64,000 nt of DNA, taken from Chlorokybus atmophyticus. Its lineage: Eukaryota > Streptophyta > Chlorokybophyceae > Chlorokybales > Chlorokybaceae. The notes under the pieces are model-generated. The model worked only from the letters and a program-made list of their open reading frames with translations, had not been told where the DNA came from and did not search any database. The stretch lies in NCBI GenBank assembly GCA_009103225.1, contig RHPI01001116.1:160285-224284 (forward strand), written 5' to 3'. Both the position numbers and the translations under genes were made by a program. Positions 63,527 through 64,000 of this stretch are shown here, piece after piece (the first letter of the stretch is position 1; each line of letters opens with the position of its first letter).

Positions 63527-64000
63527 TTCCCCCCCACTTAGGTTTTCAACGTCCTCACTGAACTCAAATTGTTCAGGCTTAGTCCCAAGTCAATGACACC
63601 AGTGAGATAGCAGAAAATGATAGGGTGGTAATGAAACTGCACTGCCTGTCTGTCATATAGCAAACCCACAGCTCACGGGGTGGGATGTCTATCCCAGTAA
63701 GCTCGAAGCAACTTACGGCAGTGTGTGAGATGCCTGTCGGGCTCCCAACTGTTATGTTTCGGCCATACCCTTTCCATTTAACCAAATAGCGGGTCGCGCG
63801 TCCACGCTTGTTTAGCTTATGGTCCAAGATAGCCTCCACCTCGTGAGTACTTATAGGCGGTGGCCTCCTGCTTCCAACCATTCGTAAGGCGGCAGCAGCA
63901 GCCTCCCATTCGTCCACGCGCCCTCAAGTCCAAGTTTGCTTCCCTGCGCTAACTCCGCGTGCCACAAGCTATAAACGCCGGCGACGTGTGAGATACCCCC
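63000..64000 (-). mobile_element. 3' end of a second Ty3/gypsy element (continues beyond the window)
   Basis: On the minus strand, a chromodomain tail (HEVEAILDHKL, ATRYLVKWKGYG) is followed by polypurine AAGTGGGGGGGAA (complement of 63527-63539) and then the 527-bp LTR. After GYG the frame is lost by a one-base deletion relative to the element at 52524-55519, so the tail (ITVGSPTGISHTAVSC) is garbled. The rest of the element lies to the right of the window. Confidence 0.85.

Overview
The window is nuclear DNA of a photosynthetic eukaryote, most likely a green alga (Chlorophyta, perhaps Trebouxiophyceae). The reasons are intron-rich genes with GT-AG introns (donors often GTGCGT, GTAAG or GTGAG), plastid-type N-terminal extensions on several predicted proteins, plant-like families (plastid alpha/beta hydrolase, DUF309, double-trihelix factor, chromodomain Ty3 elements), and TGTAA, the usual chlorophyte polyadenylation signal, downstream of several stop codons. 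The species cannot be named from the sequence. All gene models were spliced by eye.

Layout. 1-385 is a (GA)n microsatellite. 1252-3565 (-) is a plastid-type alpha/beta hydrolase, divergent from a membrane-anchored GH3-fold protein (4342-9353, +) that has lost its catalytic residues. 9939-11135 (-) encodes an unusual small heat-shock protein with a G/F/Y-rich segment and a membrane segment; a 5'-truncated, broken copy lies at 13616-14375. 16967-17666 (+) is a RanBP2-type zinc-finger protein. CLP1 (18644-21389, -) and the decapping scavenger DCPS (22710-25872, +) are divergent. DCPS is followed almost without a gap by a double-trihelix transcription factor (to 27894, +). 30272-33531 (+) is a conserved gene of unknown function, 36671-38758 (+) a secreted protein of unknown function, 40118-41629 (-) a plastid-type DUF309 protein divergent from a DNAJC9 homologue (42124-44013, +), 44953-46626 (-) a secreted ThuA-like protein, and 47918-49571 (-) an FCP1/SCP-type phosphatase.

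From about 50 kb the window is dominated by mobile elements. A very young 3.0-kb Ty3/gypsy deletion derivative (52524-55519; twin 527-bp LTRs, TSD TAGTA) has inserted into the last exon of a host gene (52430-56075, -). Then come a degenerate DNA transposon (about 57.7-58.9 kb), a complete 513-bp miniature LTR element (59290-59802, TSD CGCGG) apparently nested in an older repeat pair, a decayed gag region (61.45-62.7 kb), and the 3' end of another Ty3 element with a 527-bp LTR (63000 to the window end, -).

The genes do not form one pathway, but several act in RNA or chromatin metabolism (CLP1, DCPS, a trihelix factor, a DNAJC9-like histone co-chaperone, a CTD-phosphatase-like enzyme). Short, near-perfect hairpins recur in introns and intergenic DNA; one encloses a 5' splice site. 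Long poly(C)/poly(G) runs also recur, two ending at or holding assembly Ns and one reaching about 219 nt inside a DCPS intron.
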